In this document: positions 23,836 through 33,210 of the stretch, in pieces
How the letters are laid out: each line of letters begins with the position of its first letter
Numbering within the stretch: position 1 is the stretch's first letter
Origin: Halobellus ruber
GTDB lineage: Archaea > Halobacteriota > Halobacteria > Halobacteriales > Haloferacaceae
Assembly (NCBI RefSeq): GCF_014212355.1
Contig: NZ_JACKXD010000002.1
Location: forward strand, 1-64,000
DNA: 64,000 nucleotides
Direction: 5' to 3'
Program-made: the position numbers and the translations under genes
The notes under the pieces: generated by a model
What the model was told of the DNA's origin: nothing
Database searches by the model: none
The model's input: the letters and a program-made list of their open reading frames with translations, nothing else

Positions 23836-24618
23836 ATGCAGGGACAAGCCCAACAGCAGGCATACGACCGTGGAATCACGATCTTCTCACCCGACGGTCG
23901 GCTCTACCAGGTGGAATACGCCCGCGAGGCGGTCAAGCGCGGCACCGCGAGCGTCGGCGTCCGGACCGCCGAGGGAGTCGTCCTCGCGGCCGACAAGCGG
24001 TCGCGCTCCCCGCTGATGGAGCCGACGAGCGTCGAGAAGATTCACAAAGCCGACGACCACGCCGGGATCGCCTCGGCGGGCCACGTCGCCGACGCCCGCC
24101 AGCTCATCGACTTCGCGCGGCGGCAGGCGCAGGTCAACCGGCTGCGGTACGGCGAACCGGTCGGCGTCGAGACGCTCACGAAGAACATCACCGACCACAT
24201 CCAGCAGTACACCCAGGTCGGCGGCGCCCGGCCGTTCGGCGTGGCGCTGCTCGTCGGCGGCGTCGAGAACGGCGACCCGCGGCTCTACGAGACCGACCCC
24301 TCCGGGACCCCATACGAGTGGAAGGCGGTCTCGATCGGCGCGGATCGCAGCGACATCCAGGAGCACTTAGAGGAGAACTACCACGACGACCTGAGCCTCG
24401 ACGACGGCGTCGGGCTGGCGCTGCGGGCGATCGCGTCGGCCAACGACAACGAACTCGAAACCGAGGGCGTCGACGTGGCGACGATCGGGGCCGACTCGGA
24501 GTCGTTCGTCGAACTCGACAACGACGACATCGCCGAGTACATCGCCGAAAACGACCTCGAACCGGCCGACGAGGAGGAGGGCGACGCCGAGGACGCGGAC
24601 GGCGACGCCGAGGAGTAA
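23836..24618 (+). CDS. psmA: Proteasome alpha subunit
   Basis: A 260-aa 20S alpha subunit with the signature AYDRGITIFSPDGRLYQVEYAREAVKRG, then VLAADKRSRSPLMEPTSVEKI, GEPVGVETLTKNITDHIQQYTQVGGARPFGVALL and a strongly acidic C-terminus. Start ATG 23836 gives MQGQAQQQAYDRG, the usual haloarchaeal N-terminus. It forms the outer rings of the core particle and docks the PAN ATPases. It sits directly after rnp2, so RNA processing and proteolysis genes are linked. Confidence 0.95.
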   Translation: MQGQAQQQAYDRGITIFSPDGRLYQVEYAREAVKRGTASVGVRTAEGVVLAADKRSRSPLMEPTSVEKIHKADDHAGIASAGHVADARQLIDFARRQAQVNRLRYGEPVGVETLTKNITDHIQQYTQVGGARPFGVALLVGGVENGDPRLYETDPSGTPYEWKAVSIGADRSDIQEHLEENYHDDLSLDDGVGLALRAIASANDNELETEGVDVATIGADSESFVELDNDDIAEYIAENDLEPADEEEGDAEDADGDAEE

Positions 24619-24628
24619 GTTCACGGCC

Positions 24629-24652
24629 CGGGGAGTTCTCGGATCCTCCCCG
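24629..24652 (+). terminator. Hairpin after psmA
   Basis: CGGGGAG (24629-24635) and CTCCCCG (24646-24652) form a perfect 7-bp stem with a 10-nt loop, eleven bases after the psmA stop. The next gene is convergent, so it can serve as an operon end. Confidence 0.45.
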
Positions 24653-24796
24653 ACGGCACCGGTCCGGTACCCCCCGGATCGACGCCCGACGGCTCACGTA
24701 ACCCGCTACGGACGGGTAGCGATGCCCGCAGTTCGGGCCCGGTACGGAAGCACTCCGAGTGGCGTCATCCTCACGCCGCTGTGGCCGGGGGTCCGC

Positions 24797-26038
24797 TCAG
24801 GCTGCCGGGGTGAGTCCGCCGGATTCGGTCATCAGCCAGACGGTGACCACGCCGACCACGCCGAGGACGACCGCAAACCCGAACAGTGGGGTGTACGACC
24901 CGGCTCTGGCAACCAACTCGCCGGCAACGACCGGGGCGAGAAACGACCCCAGCCATCCGGCGACGCTCGCGAGCGACACGGCCGTCACGGCGGCGCTCGG
25001 ATCGACGAACTCCTGTACCGACTGGTACAGCAGCCCGATCTGTAGCTGGATGAACACCCCCGCGACGACGAGCATCGCGACCAGGAGCCCGATCGTCGCG
25101 CTGTAGAACATCGCGACCGCCAGCACGGTTGCCCCGCCGAACGAGGCGGCGAACACGGGTCGGCGTCGCTGGCCCAGGACCGTATCCGAGACCAACCCGC
25201 CGGTGGGTCGGGCGAGGATCCCCACGGCGGGAAACAGCGCCACGAACGCGCCGCTCTCCGCCAGCGAGATGCCGAACCGACGCGTGATGTACGTCGGCAT
25301 CCACGAGTTGAACACCATATACAGCGAGTAGCCGAGCGTCGTGATCACGACGACCATCCACACGTCCCGGTTTCGCACCACCCGCTCGAAGCCGGCTCGC
25401 GAGATGGGCTTCGTCGAGGTTTGGAACCGCGAGACCCGGCCGACGACGACGTAGAGCACGACCGACAGCAGCAGGACCGCGCCGCCGAACACGGGGAACA
25501 CCCCTGGCCAGGTGACGCTCCCCGCGAGGAGCGGCGCCCCGAGTTGGCCGAGCGCGTAGCCGGCGGGGTACCCCGAGATGATCACCGACGTCGCCGTCGC
25601 CCGCCGGGCGGGCGGGAACGTGCTCGCGGCCACGTTGATGCTGACGACCCACAGCACGAACATCCCGAGGCCGGCAACCAGGCGCGACCCGACCAGCAGG
25701 GTCACGTCGCCACCGCTCGCGGCGATCCAATCGCCGACGCTGCCGAGAAAGAGGATCACAGCCGCGGCTGGAATGACCGCACGGGTCCTGACGCGGTCGA
25801 GATAGATCCCGACGGGAACCCCGATCACCGTCGCGGTGACCTGCGGCATCGAGACCAACGCGGCGGCCGTCGCCTCGGTGACGCCGAGGTCGGCCATCAC
25901 GAGCGTGAGGACGCTCGCCGGAGTGATCAGATACGCACCGACGAACAGGAGCAGGAACCATCCGGCCGCGATCGTCCCGACCCGCCACCCTGAATCCCCA
26001 GTCACTTGGGAGACCCTGGACGATTTGATCTTCAACAC
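24797..26038 (-). CDS. Major facilitator superfamily transporter
   Basis: About 413 aa with twelve hydrophobic segments. Loop 2-3 carries the MFS pattern (GVPVGIYLDRVRTRAV), and the equivalent second-half loop is GGLVSDTVLGQRRRPV. The fold is clear. Relatives include sugar-acid, nitrate and multidrug carriers, and I see no motif that decides. The start is uncertain: GTG 26038, an adjacent TTG, or GTG 26005 (MTGDSGWRVGTIAAGW), which begins closer to the first membrane helix. Single gene between psmA and the decayed kinase. Confidence 0.82.
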   Translation of the reverse strand: MLKIKSSRVSQVTGDSGWRVGTIAAGWFLLLFVGAYLITPASVLTLVMADLGVTEATAAALVSMPQVTATVIGVPVGIYLDRVRTRAVIPAAAVILFLGSVGDWIAASGGDVTLLVGSRLVAGLGMFVLWVVSINVAASTFPPARRATATSVIISGYPAGYALGQLGAPLLAGSVTWPGVFPVFGGAVLLLSVVLYVVVGRVSRFQTSTKPISRAGFERVVRNRDVWMVVVITTLGYSLYMVFNSWMPTYITRRFGISLAESGAFVALFPAVGILARPTGGLVSDTVLGQRRRPVFAASFGGATVLAVAMFYSATIGLLVAMLVVAGVFIQLQIGLLYQSVQEFVDPSAAVTAVSLASVAGWLGSFLAPVVAGELVARAGSYTPLFGFAVVLGVVGVVTVWLMTESGGLTPAA

Positions 26039-26245
26039 CTACGCGGTTACTGAGGGCGAAGATAGTTCTGTCGGCTATGGTACTCGGCGGCCGGCCCGGG
26101 CGTCGCCAGCTACGCTTCGAGCGACGCGACCCCAGCAGTGGCCCGACAACCCCCCGATCAGTAGCCGATTTCTCGGCTCCGACCGGCGTACTTCCCACCG
26201 AGACGGTGGTGTCGATTGCCACCGTCCTGCACGGAAGGACGCTAA

Positions 26246-26915
26246 CCGGGAACCCGGGATCCGGACGGGCTCGTTTCGACGCTCTTTGAGGCCTTCCCGG
26301 TCGGCGTGACGCTTCTCGATCCTTCCGGGCGGATCACGCGTGCTAACGGGCGGGCGGAGGACGCACTCGTCCTGACGAACGCGGAGATCTCCGAGCGGAC
26401 CGACGACGATCCGGCGTGGGACACCGTCGACGAGCGCGGCGAGCCGGTTTTGGCCGAGGAGCTCCGTTCGCCCGGGTTCGCACGACGGGCGCCGACACGG
26501 CGGGAACCGGGAGCGTCTCCACCCCCGAAACGGCGACCGACTGCCGGTCGTTCGTACCGACCGGGTACGTACGCCTCGTCGAAACCGACGCCCGGATCAC
26601 GGGCTCGCGGACCCGACTGCCACAACTCTTCGAGAACCTGTTTCGGAACGCTGTCGAGCACGACGGCGAGATCACGGTTCGCGTCGGCAGGCTGCCCGAC
26701 GGCGCCGGACTCTACGTCGAGGACGACGGGATCGGCGTCCCCGCGGGGGACCGCGAGCGGATCTTCCGGGGCGGGTATTCGACGAGCGACCACGGCACGG
26801 GATCGGGGCTCGCGGTCGTTCGGCAGGTCGCGGACACCCACAGGTGGGGTGTCGTGCCGACGGCGGCGCCCGATTCGAGATCACGGGAATCGAGTTCGTC
26901 GATCCGGCCGGCTGA
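26246..26915 (+). pseudogene. Decayed PAS/histidine-kinase remnant
   Basis: From 26246 one frame reads DGLVSTLFEAFPVGVTLLDPSGRITRAN and on through a PAS domain to EPVLAEEL, then breaks. A second frame resumes near 26465 as PFARVRTTG and jumps straight to an HATPase: RLPQLFENLFRNAVEHDGE (N box), VEDDGIGVPAGDRERIF and HGTGSGLAVV. A last frameshift near 26855 is needed to reach DGGARFEITGIEFVDPAG and the stop. No phosphoacceptor His domain remains between PAS and HATPase. An in-frame TAA (26243-26245) precedes the PAS, so the 5-prime end is also gone. Confidence 0.8.
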
Positions 26916-26944
26916 ACGCGTCCCCGCGACGGCCCCTCGCGGCG

Positions 26945-27298
26945 TCAATACTCCTCGTATGCGAGGTTCATCAGCCACTGGGAGAAGGCGTCGCTGTTGT
27001 GGTTGACCTCCTCTTCGCCGATAAATGGCGAGAGCATATCCCCAGCCATCAACAGCCCGAACTCCAGATCCCGGGCCGCCGGCTCCAGGTGGTAGGTGTT
27101 GTGGCCGTCGTAGACGGTCTCCTCCCGCTCGATGAGCCCCTGGGAGGCGAGCGTCTCGGCGATCCGGCTGCCCTTCCGCGAGGAGATGTCCAACTCCTTC
27201 CAGAAGTCGCTCTGGTGGATCCCACCCGTCTCCCGGATGAGTTCCAGCCCTTCGCGTTCGTCCTCCGAGAGGTCGGCCTCGGCAGCGCTCGCGCTCAT
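26945..27298 (-). CDS. Winged-helix transcriptional regulator
   Basis: A 117-aa protein: LSEDEREGLELIRETGGIHQSDFWKELDISSRKGSRIAETLASQGLIEREETVYDGHNTYHLEP is a complete winged helix. The C-terminal 35 residues (LLMAGDMLSPFIGEEEVNHNSDAFSQWLMNLAYEEY) are characteristic of a haloarchaeal family, possibly a dimer interface. A TTTAAA box at 27323-27328 lies about 25 nt upstream of the ATG 27298, over the stop codon of the next upstream gene. So it can be transcribed without a leader, independently of that gene. Target unknown. Confidence 0.82.
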   Translation of the reverse strand: MSASAAEADLSEDEREGLELIRETGGIHQSDFWKELDISSRKGSRIAETLASQGLIEREETVYDGHNTYHLEPAARDLEFGLLMAGDMLSPFIGEEEVNHNSDAFSQWLMNLAYEEY

Positions 27299-27323
27299 AC
27301 CTCTATGTGGCTTGTGGAGTCGT

Positions 27324-28097
27324 TTAAACCTGCCCTTCGACCCGGCGGAACGCCGTCTCACACGGCGGTCCGTCGGCGAACCGGACGTCGGCGGTGCCGT
27401 CGGCAAACAGCGTGAACAACGACGACGACCGGGTGCCGAACCCGCGGTCGGGGTCGTGGACGCAGACGCCGTAGTCGTGATTCCCGAGGGCGTCAGCCGC
27501 ACGGGCGCGCCACGCCGACACCGGCTCCCCGGGTTCGGGGGCAAGTGCCTCCCGGAGTCGCGTCGCGTTCCCCGCCTGTTCGACCCCGCGGTCTGGGTCG
27601 CGCTCGGGCTCGAAGTACTCCCCGTCGATGCCGACGTTGACGACGACGTGGACGCCCGGATCGAGCCGCCGGACGTCGAGCGTGCCGTCCCACTCGGCGT
27701 AGATCGCGGTCGGGTCGCCGGGCGTGGTCGGGCCGCCGCGCTCGGCGACGACCAGATTGAATCCGTCGTAGGTGTCGGCCGCGAGCGCGTCGTCGAGGAT
27801 TCCGCGGGCCTCGTGGGTCGACGCGGCCCCGAGCACGTCGCGGACCAGGAGTCCGCGGGAGCGCTCGCCGCCGTCCGGCACGTCGACCCACCGGTTCGTG
27901 ATCGCGGCGAGGAGGCCGTATTCGTTGTAGCCGATCCAGGTCCCGCCGGCCTCCGCGTCCCGCGGCGCGAGCACGGACGGATCGCCCTCGATCACGGCCG
28001 GCGGCTCCGACGGTCGACCCAGGCGCTCGTCGCGGTTCGCGGCCACGACGACCGGCGCGTCGTCGACAACGCGCCACCCGAGCGTCAACGTGCACAT
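27324..28097 (-). CDS. NRDE (TANGO2) family protein
   Basis: A 257-aa NTN-hydrolase-fold protein. Cys2 in MCTLTLGWR would become the N-terminal nucleophile after Met removal. The family name motif is visible as VVAANRDERLGRPSEPP, followed by GGTWIGYNEYGLLAAITNRW and RSRGLLVRDVL. Eukaryotic TANGO2 is linked to haem and lipid metabolism; the archaeal role is unknown. Same strand as the small regulator downstream. Confidence 0.88.
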   Translation of the reverse strand: MCTLTLGWRVVDDAPVVVAANRDERLGRPSEPPAVIEGDPSVLAPRDAEAGGTWIGYNEYGLLAAITNRWVDVPDGGERSRGLLVRDVLGAASTHEARGILDDALAADTYDGFNLVVAERGGPTTPGDPTAIYAEWDGTLDVRRLDPGVHVVVNVGIDGEYFEPERDPDRGVEQAGNATRLREALAPEPGEPVSAWRARAADALGNHDYGVCVHDPDRGFGTRSSSLFTLFADGTADVRFADGPPCETAFRRVEGQV

Positions 28098-28180
28098 ACC
28101 TCCCGTCCGGGCGGCGGCGACAATACCCTGTCGACGGTGGGGGACAATTGAAATAGATACTCCGCGAAGTCGGAGCCGAG

Positions 28181-28621
28181 ATGTACGACCGGATCCTGCT
28201 TCCGACGGACGGCAGCGACGGCACGGAACAGGCGCTTTCGCACGCAGTCGAGATCGCCAGGGGGCGGGACGCCACCATCCACGCGCTCTCGGTTGTCGAC
28301 CGGCGGCTCTACCTCGCGGCCGACGAGGACCAGAAGTCCGGGCTGAAAGCGTCGATGCGAAACGACGCGGAGGCGGCGGTCGACCGCGTCGCCGATGGGG
28401 CCGCTGCGGCGGGCGTCGACTGCACCACCGCCGTACGCGACGGGGTCCCCTCCCGGGTGATCCTCGAATACGCCGCGGAGACGCCGGTCGACCTCGTCGT
28501 GATGGGGACCCACGGCCGGTCGGGGAGGGACAAGCTCGCGAACCTCGGTAGCGTCACCGAACGGGTCGTCGAGAACGCCGACACCCCGATCCTGGTGGTC
28601 CGGATCGACGACGGGGAGTGA
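28181..28621 (+). CDS. Universal stress protein (UspA family)
   Basis: A 146-aa single Usp domain: MYDRILLPTDGSDGTEQALSHAVEIA at the N-terminus and the ATP-binding motif MGTHGRSGRDKLANLGSVTERV (G-2x-G-9x-G-S/T) near the C-terminus, so an ATP-binding Usp. Monocistronic, with a hairpin after it. Confidence 0.92.
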   Translation: MYDRILLPTDGSDGTEQALSHAVEIARGRDATIHALSVVDRRLYLAADEDQKSGLKASMRNDAEAAVDRVADGAAAAGVDCTTAVRDGVPSRVILEYAAETPVDLVVMGTHGRSGRDKLANLGSVTERVVENADTPILVVRIDDGE

Positions 28622-28646
28622 GCGGGTCGCGCCCGCTGCGGCCGCG

Positions 28647-28665
28647 CCGACGGCGTGGCCGTCGG
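28647..28665. terminator. Hairpin between convergent genes
   Basis: CCGACGG (28647-28653) and CCGTCGG (28659-28665) form a perfect 7-bp stem with a 5-nt loop, midway between the stops of the Usp gene (plus) and the membrane protein gene (minus). Could terminate both. Confidence 0.4.
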
Positions 28666-28700
28666 ACCGGCAGGTGCCACCGTCCCCGACGACGCGGTCG

Positions 28701-29345
28701 CTACATCCCGAGGTTCCCGTCGCGGCTGACGACGGTGTAGCCCTGTGCCGCGAGCGCCTCGTCGCGGTACCGGCGGACGACGAACCGCTGCGGCAGTCGC
28801 CGCAGCCCGAAGCGCCGGTCGGCGGTGTACTCGTACTCGACCGCCGTCCCGCCGTCGCGTGGGAACACATCGACGGTGTACGTCGACCACGGTTGTCCGT
28901 TCGCGGCGACTTCGAGCTCGACGGTCCGCCCGTCGTCGGCGGCGCCCGTCCGCGCTTGGACCGTCATCTCCACCGACCGCAAGCCGAACAGATACGAGAT
29001 GCGGTACGTGACGCCCTCCTCGCCGACGGAGATGTCGTCCGCGATGCCCCACTGGAACGCGAGCACCGGCGGTGTCGGCCCGGTGAAGGCGTCGACGACG
29101 GCCCCGGGATCGTCGTCGGTTTCGAGCCGCACGGTCCCGCTGGGACTGAGAAGCGGTGCCCGAACGACCACGAGCAGTCCTGCGCCGACGGCGACAGCCG
29201 GGACCAGCGACGTCGCCAGGTACGCCCCGAGGAACGCGAGCGTGAGAACGACGACGACGAGCCCGGTCAGGGGGCGTTCGTATCTGAGGTACTGCTGAGC
29301 CACTACGCGAGCGTCCTGCGGCGGGTCGACGTCGGTGGAGGGCAT
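28701..29345 (-). CDS. Membrane-anchored protein of unknown function
   Basis: A 214-aa protein. Two membrane segments at ~30-68 (LTGLVVVVLTLAFLGAYLATSLVPAVAVGAGLLVVV) are followed by a soluble domain of ~145 residues rich in beta strands (FQWGIADDISVGEEGVTYRISYLFGLRSVEMTVQAR...). The domain has the feel of a START/SRPBCC-like or PH-like sheet, but I cannot name it. I start at ATG 29345; ATG 29366 would add seven residues. Divergent from nreA. Confidence 0.7.
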   Translation of the reverse strand: MPSTDVDPPQDARVVAQQYLRYERPLTGLVVVVLTLAFLGAYLATSLVPAVAVGAGLLVVVRAPLLSPSGTVRLETDDDPGAVVDAFTGPTPPVLAFQWGIADDISVGEEGVTYRISYLFGLRSVEMTVQARTGAADDGRTVELEVAANGQPWSTYTVDVFPRDGGTAVEYEYTADRRFGLRRLPQRFVVRRYRDEALAAQGYTVVSRDGNLGM

Positions 29346-29448
29346 CGTCCTGGCACTCAGCCTCACCGGGTATCATTCTGTCGGCACCGAAATCGGCTCG
29401 CAGATCCGACCGACATTATGATATCCGTCGTTTCCCCATACCGATGCG

Positions 29449-30714
29449 ATGAAGCTGGACGAGTACGTCGACCTCGAACGCAACGAGCGGGCGGAGCGTC
29501 GGCGGCTCGCCGAGGAGAAGTCCTACGACATCCTTGACCATCTGGAAACGTTTCAGGACCGCTTCGAGGAGACGCTGCAGGGCGACTCGCTGTACGGCGG
29601 CGTCTCGCCGTCGATCTTCGTCGGCACCGCCAACTACCCCCGCGTCTCGACCGGCGTGCTCTCGCCCGTCGGCCACGACGAGGACGCCGCGCAGTTCGAG
29701 ACCTCCGGCGCGTGGTACGACGAGGGCGTGTCGATCTCCGAGGTGTTCGCGCGGCGAACCTCGCTTCTGAACTCGACGCGACCCCAGGAGGTGACGAGCG
29801 TCGCCGACTCCTGGACCGGCTTCCTGGGCACCCAACGCGAGGTCGCGATCGCGGACCGCCCCGTGACCGTCGAGATCGGACTCGACGAGCGCCCGGACGT
29901 CGACCTCGATCCCGGCGTCGACGACGTCGCGACCCCCGTCGGGCCGCGGGCCCGTGCCACCTCCGCGGAACTCGCGGAGAACCCCCACGTCCCACGGCCC
30001 GTCGAGAAGACCCTCGAGGACGACGACTGGAACGCCGAGGGGGCGATCACCTACCTCTACCGGCGCGGCTTCGACGTCTACGACGTCAACACCATCCTGT
30101 CGGCGGGCGCGCTGGGACGGACCGACCAGCGGCGGCTGGTCCCCACCCGGTGGTCGATCACCGCCGTCGACGACACCGTCGGCAAGTACCTCCGCGGGCG
30201 GATCCGCACCAACCCGGGGATCGACGAAGTCGAGGTCCACCGCAACGAGTTCCTCGGCAACGCCTTCTGGGTCCTGCTCGCGCCCGGCGAGTGGGAGTAC
30301 GAGCTGGTGGAGCTGAAGGCGCCCGGCAGCGTCTGGAACCCCGACCCCGAGGCGGGGATGTACCTCGCGGCCGACCGGGAGGGTTCGGAGGGCCGTACCG
30401 GCTACGTCGAGGAGACCGCGGGGGCGTACCACGCCGCCCGGTTGGGCGTCCTCGAACACCTCGCCGATCGCGGCCGGCAGGCCAAGGCGCTGGTGGTCCG
30501 GCACGTCTCGGAGGACTACTGGGGGCCGGTCGGGGTCTGGCAGGTCCGGGAAGCCGTCCGTGACGCCTTCGATACCGACACCTACGGCACCGCCGAGACG
30601 TTCGACGCGGCGCTCCGCGGGGTCGTAGCGCACGTCCCGGTGTCGCTTGCGACGCTCCGCCGGAAGTCGACGATGGCGGCGGGGTTGCAGACGACCTTCG
30701 GCGACTTCGGCTGA
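29449..30714 (+). CDS. nreA: DNA repair protein NreA
   Basis: A 421-aa archaeal Nre protein: SYDILDHLETFQDRFEETLQGDSLYGGVSPSIFVGTANYPRVSTGVLSPVG at the N-terminus, then YLYRRGFDVYDVNTILSAGALGR and HVSEDYWGPVGVWQVREAVRDAF. The extreme C-terminus QTTFGDFG fits a PCNA-interacting (PIP-box-like) peptide, which NreA is known to use. In Haloferax, NreA works with UvrA in repair of mitomycin damage. A TATA-like ATTATGATA at 29414-29422 precedes the start. The TRAM gene follows on the same strand. Confidence 0.92.
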   Translation: MKLDEYVDLERNERAERRRLAEEKSYDILDHLETFQDRFEETLQGDSLYGGVSPSIFVGTANYPRVSTGVLSPVGHDEDAAQFETSGAWYDEGVSISEVFARRTSLLNSTRPQEVTSVADSWTGFLGTQREVAIADRPVTVEIGLDERPDVDLDPGVDDVATPVGPRARATSAELAENPHVPRPVEKTLEDDDWNAEGAITYLYRRGFDVYDVNTILSAGALGRTDQRRLVPTRWSITAVDDTVGKYLRGRIRTNPGIDEVEVHRNEFLGNAFWVLLAPGEWEYELVELKAPGSVWNPDPEAGMYLAADREGSEGRTGYVEETAGAYHAARLGVLEHLADRGRQAKALVVRHVSEDYWGPVGVWQVREAVRDAFDTDTYGTAETFDAALRGVVAHVPVSLATLRRKSTMAAGLQTTFGDFG

Positions 30715-30802
30715 CCGTACGGGCCGATCTCGTGTGTCAGCCCCGCCGAACGGGCGGTACTACTTTATTGCTCGCCCGAGACGTTCCGGCGGAGGTCTCA
30801 CG

Positions 30803-31201
30803 GTGGAAATCTCAGATAAACTCCTGTGTCTGTTCAACGCGGACGTCCGCGACGAGGACGACCGGTACGTCGTGGAGATACCGAAACGCGAGGTCGAGAC
30901 CGGGTCGATCGACCCCGGCGAAACGTACCGCGTCGCTCTCATCTCCCGTGCTGTCGAATCGTCCTCGGAACCCGCAGACGCCGAGGGGCCGACCTCGGAG
31001 CCGCAACCCCCGGTCGAACCCGGCGAACTCCGGTACGTCGAGATCGAAGACATCGGCAAGCAGGGCGACGGCATCGCCCGCGTCGAGCGGGGGTACGTCA
31101 TCATCGTCCCCGACACCGAGGTCGGCGAACGGGTGAAGATCGAGGTCACCGAGGTCAAATCGAACTTCGCGGTGGGCGAAGTGATCGAAGAGGAAGTGTA
31201 G
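30803..31201 (+). CDS. TRAM domain RNA-binding protein
   Basis: A 132-aa protein. The C-terminal ~60 residues (YVEIEDIGKQGDGIARVERGYVIIVPDTEVGERVKIEVTEVKSNFAVGEVIEE) are a TRAM domain. The N-terminal part (MEISDKLLCLFNADVRDEDDRYVVEIPKREVETG) is the usual haloarchaeal partner, joined by a Pro/Glu/Ser linker. Start is the GTG at 30803. Small TRAM proteins act as RNA chaperones in archaea. It faces the radical-SAM gene with a 3-nt gap. Confidence 0.9.
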   Translation: MEISDKLLCLFNADVRDEDDRYVVEIPKREVETGSIDPGETYRVALISRAVESSSEPADAEGPTSEPQPPVEPGELRYVEIEDIGKQGDGIARVERGYVIIVPDTEVGERVKIEVTEVKSNFAVGEVIEEEV

Positions 31202-31204
31202 CCC

Positions 31205-32983
31205 CTACTCGGCGTTCGGCCGCCCGTCGTTCCGGGCGCCCCCAGTGAAGGCAGTGAAGTCGACCTCGGGGCTCGGGACCGCAGCGGCGGAGTCGTACGG
31301 CCTGTTGACCACGATGTCGCCGGCGGTGCTGCTGCCGATGCCCGGGATCGCGGTGAGTTCGTCCATCGAGGCGGCGTTGGGGTCCAGCGGATATGGCACG
31401 CCGGTGACCGACCGGTAGCCGTGGTCGACGACGGCGACGTCGATCGCACGACCGAGGTCGCGTTCGCCGGGTATCCCGACTAAAAGCGGGTAGGTGCCGA
31501 GCTGTCGGCCGAACGTCCGGCCGTCCTCGTGGTACTCCAGGTGGACGTCGGGCAGCACCGTCCCGACGGGCGCCACCCGCCGGAGCATCGGGCGGTCGAT
31601 CTCCTCGCGAACCTCGCGTTTGTACTGCTTGAACCGCTTTTTGTGGTCGATCGCGATGTCAGCGCCCGCCTCCGCCATCTCGGTGCCCTCGAACGCCATC
31701 ACCTGCCGGATGTTGATCCGGCGGAGCATCAGCCCCGCGTCGTAGACCCGCTGGAGGAACCGTTTGTTGTGCTCGAAGGTCTCCTCGCGCTCGCCGTTGA
31801 GGCCGTGCAGCAGGTTGATGCCGGGCAGGAGTTTGGGGAGTCGGTTCGCGGTGTCGCTCGCGGCTCCACCGCTCGCGTTCGAGGCGCGTGGCGCCTCGCT
31901 ATCGCCGTGTGTCGGGGCCTCGGCCGGATCCTCGCCCGGCCGCCATCCCGCCTCCTCGTTGACGATCCGGACGGCCTCGAAACACTCGTCGGCGGTGACG
32001 TTGAGGTGGTTTTCATCCTGGACCACCGGGTCCGCGGATTCGAGCCCGAACGCGGCGGTGTCGCCGGGGGTGTTGTGCTCGGCGATGATCCGGATCCCCT
32101 CCCTGGCCTTCTCGGGCCACTTTACCACCGTGATGGGGTTCATGTTGTCGAGGTGCAGGGTTTCGAGGTCGGGCGCGACCTCGCGGATTCCGTCGTAGAG
32201 CCGGCGGAGCGCGTCGGGGTTCGGCGCCTCGCCGTCGCCGCCGTACGCGAGGATGTCGGCCTGCCGGCCCAGCCGGAAGTGGCGGACGCCGCGATCCGAG
32301 AGCGCGTCGACCTCGTCGACGACGGACCCCGGCGGCCGGAACGCGGGGTCGCCGTACATCGGCTCCGTACAGAACGAACACCGGTAGGCACACCCCCGGG
32401 AGGTTTCGAGTTCGCAGATCAGGTAGTCCGGGTGGTTGGGGTGGTGTTCCACCACGAACGCGCCGCGTTCGGCCCATCGGTCGAGTTCGTCGTTGCTCCG
32501 ATACCGGTTCTCGAAGCCCTCCAGGCCGTTGTCGACGAGGTCGTACGCCGCGGCCTCGATGTCGCCCATCGCGAGGAAGTCGTAGTCGAGGTCCCGGCGC
32601 TCCATCTCCTGGGCGCCGGCGTTCTCCTCGCCGACCCCGAACCGGATCGGGCCACCCATCACCGACACGCCCTCCGCGGCCCACGCGAGTTCCCGAACCT
32701 CGTCGGGTTCGGCAGGGGTGCCGCCCACGTAGCTCCCGGGGACGGTCATTCCGCCGATGTAGACGAACAGGTCGGCGTCGGCGACGTCGGCCCACTTGCC
32801 CCGATCCTCGCGGAGTTCGTCGATCGTGTGGTAGGTGACGTTGCGCTCGGGGACGCCGGCGTCGACGAGGGCTCCGGCCGTGAACCGCGGGTACGTGGAG
32901 ACGTACGGCGGCACGCCGAAATGCGCCGGCTCGTCGACGTAGCCGTCGACGAGCGTCACGGAGAGGTCGGCCGGATCGATCAT
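31205..32983 (-). CDS. Radical SAM protein with C-terminal helix-hairpin-helix
   Basis: A 592-aa protein. The N-terminal ~190 residues form a Rossmann-like, B12-binding-type region (LSVTLVDGYVDEPAHFGVPPYVSTYPRF, FVYIGGMTV). The radical SAM core starts at ETSRGCAYRCSFCTEP (CxxxCxxC cluster). GLESADP and RRINIRQVMAFEG lie in the barrel. The C-terminus contains a helix-hairpin-helix motif, ELTAIPGIGSSTAGDIVV, suggesting nucleic-acid binding. An insert rich in Ala, Glu and Ser at ~360-390 is unusual. Family known in archaea, reaction unknown. Confidence 0.85.
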   Translation of the reverse strand: MIDPADLSVTLVDGYVDEPAHFGVPPYVSTYPRFTAGALVDAGVPERNVTYHTIDELREDRGKWADVADADLFVYIGGMTVPGSYVGGTPAEPDEVRELAWAAEGVSVMGGPIRFGVGEENAGAQEMERRDLDYDFLAMGDIEAAAYDLVDNGLEGFENRYRSNDELDRWAERGAFVVEHHPNHPDYLICELETSRGCAYRCSFCTEPMYGDPAFRPPGSVVDEVDALSDRGVRHFRLGRQADILAYGGDGEAPNPDALRRLYDGIREVAPDLETLHLDNMNPITVVKWPEKAREGIRIIAEHNTPGDTAAFGLESADPVVQDENHLNVTADECFEAVRIVNEEAGWRPGEDPAEAPTHGDSEAPRASNASGGAASDTANRLPKLLPGINLLHGLNGEREETFEHNKRFLQRVYDAGLMLRRINIRQVMAFEGTEMAEAGADIAIDHKKRFKQYKREVREEIDRPMLRRVAPVGTVLPDVHLEYHEDGRTFGRQLGTYPLLVGIPGERDLGRAIDVAVVDHGYRSVTGVPYPLDPNAASMDELTAIPGIGSSTAGDIVVNRPYDSAAAVPSPEVDFTAFTGGARNDGRPNAE

Positions 32984-33210
32984 ACCCGATGGAGACGGCC
33001 GACGCGTAAAACGCTCACTCTCTCCGGCTGGCGCCGACCGGACCCGGACAAGCGATGGCAGATCGGGCATTAACCGTCGGGTGGGGCTTCCAAGGTCGTC
33101 TCTGCACCAGTCTTGATGAATCTATCTGTATTTGAATTATCCCGCCCGTCCCCGGCAACCCTTCCCAGAGTCGCCACGTTCAAGCGCGCCGGTCGAGTTG
33201 CACCCACAAG

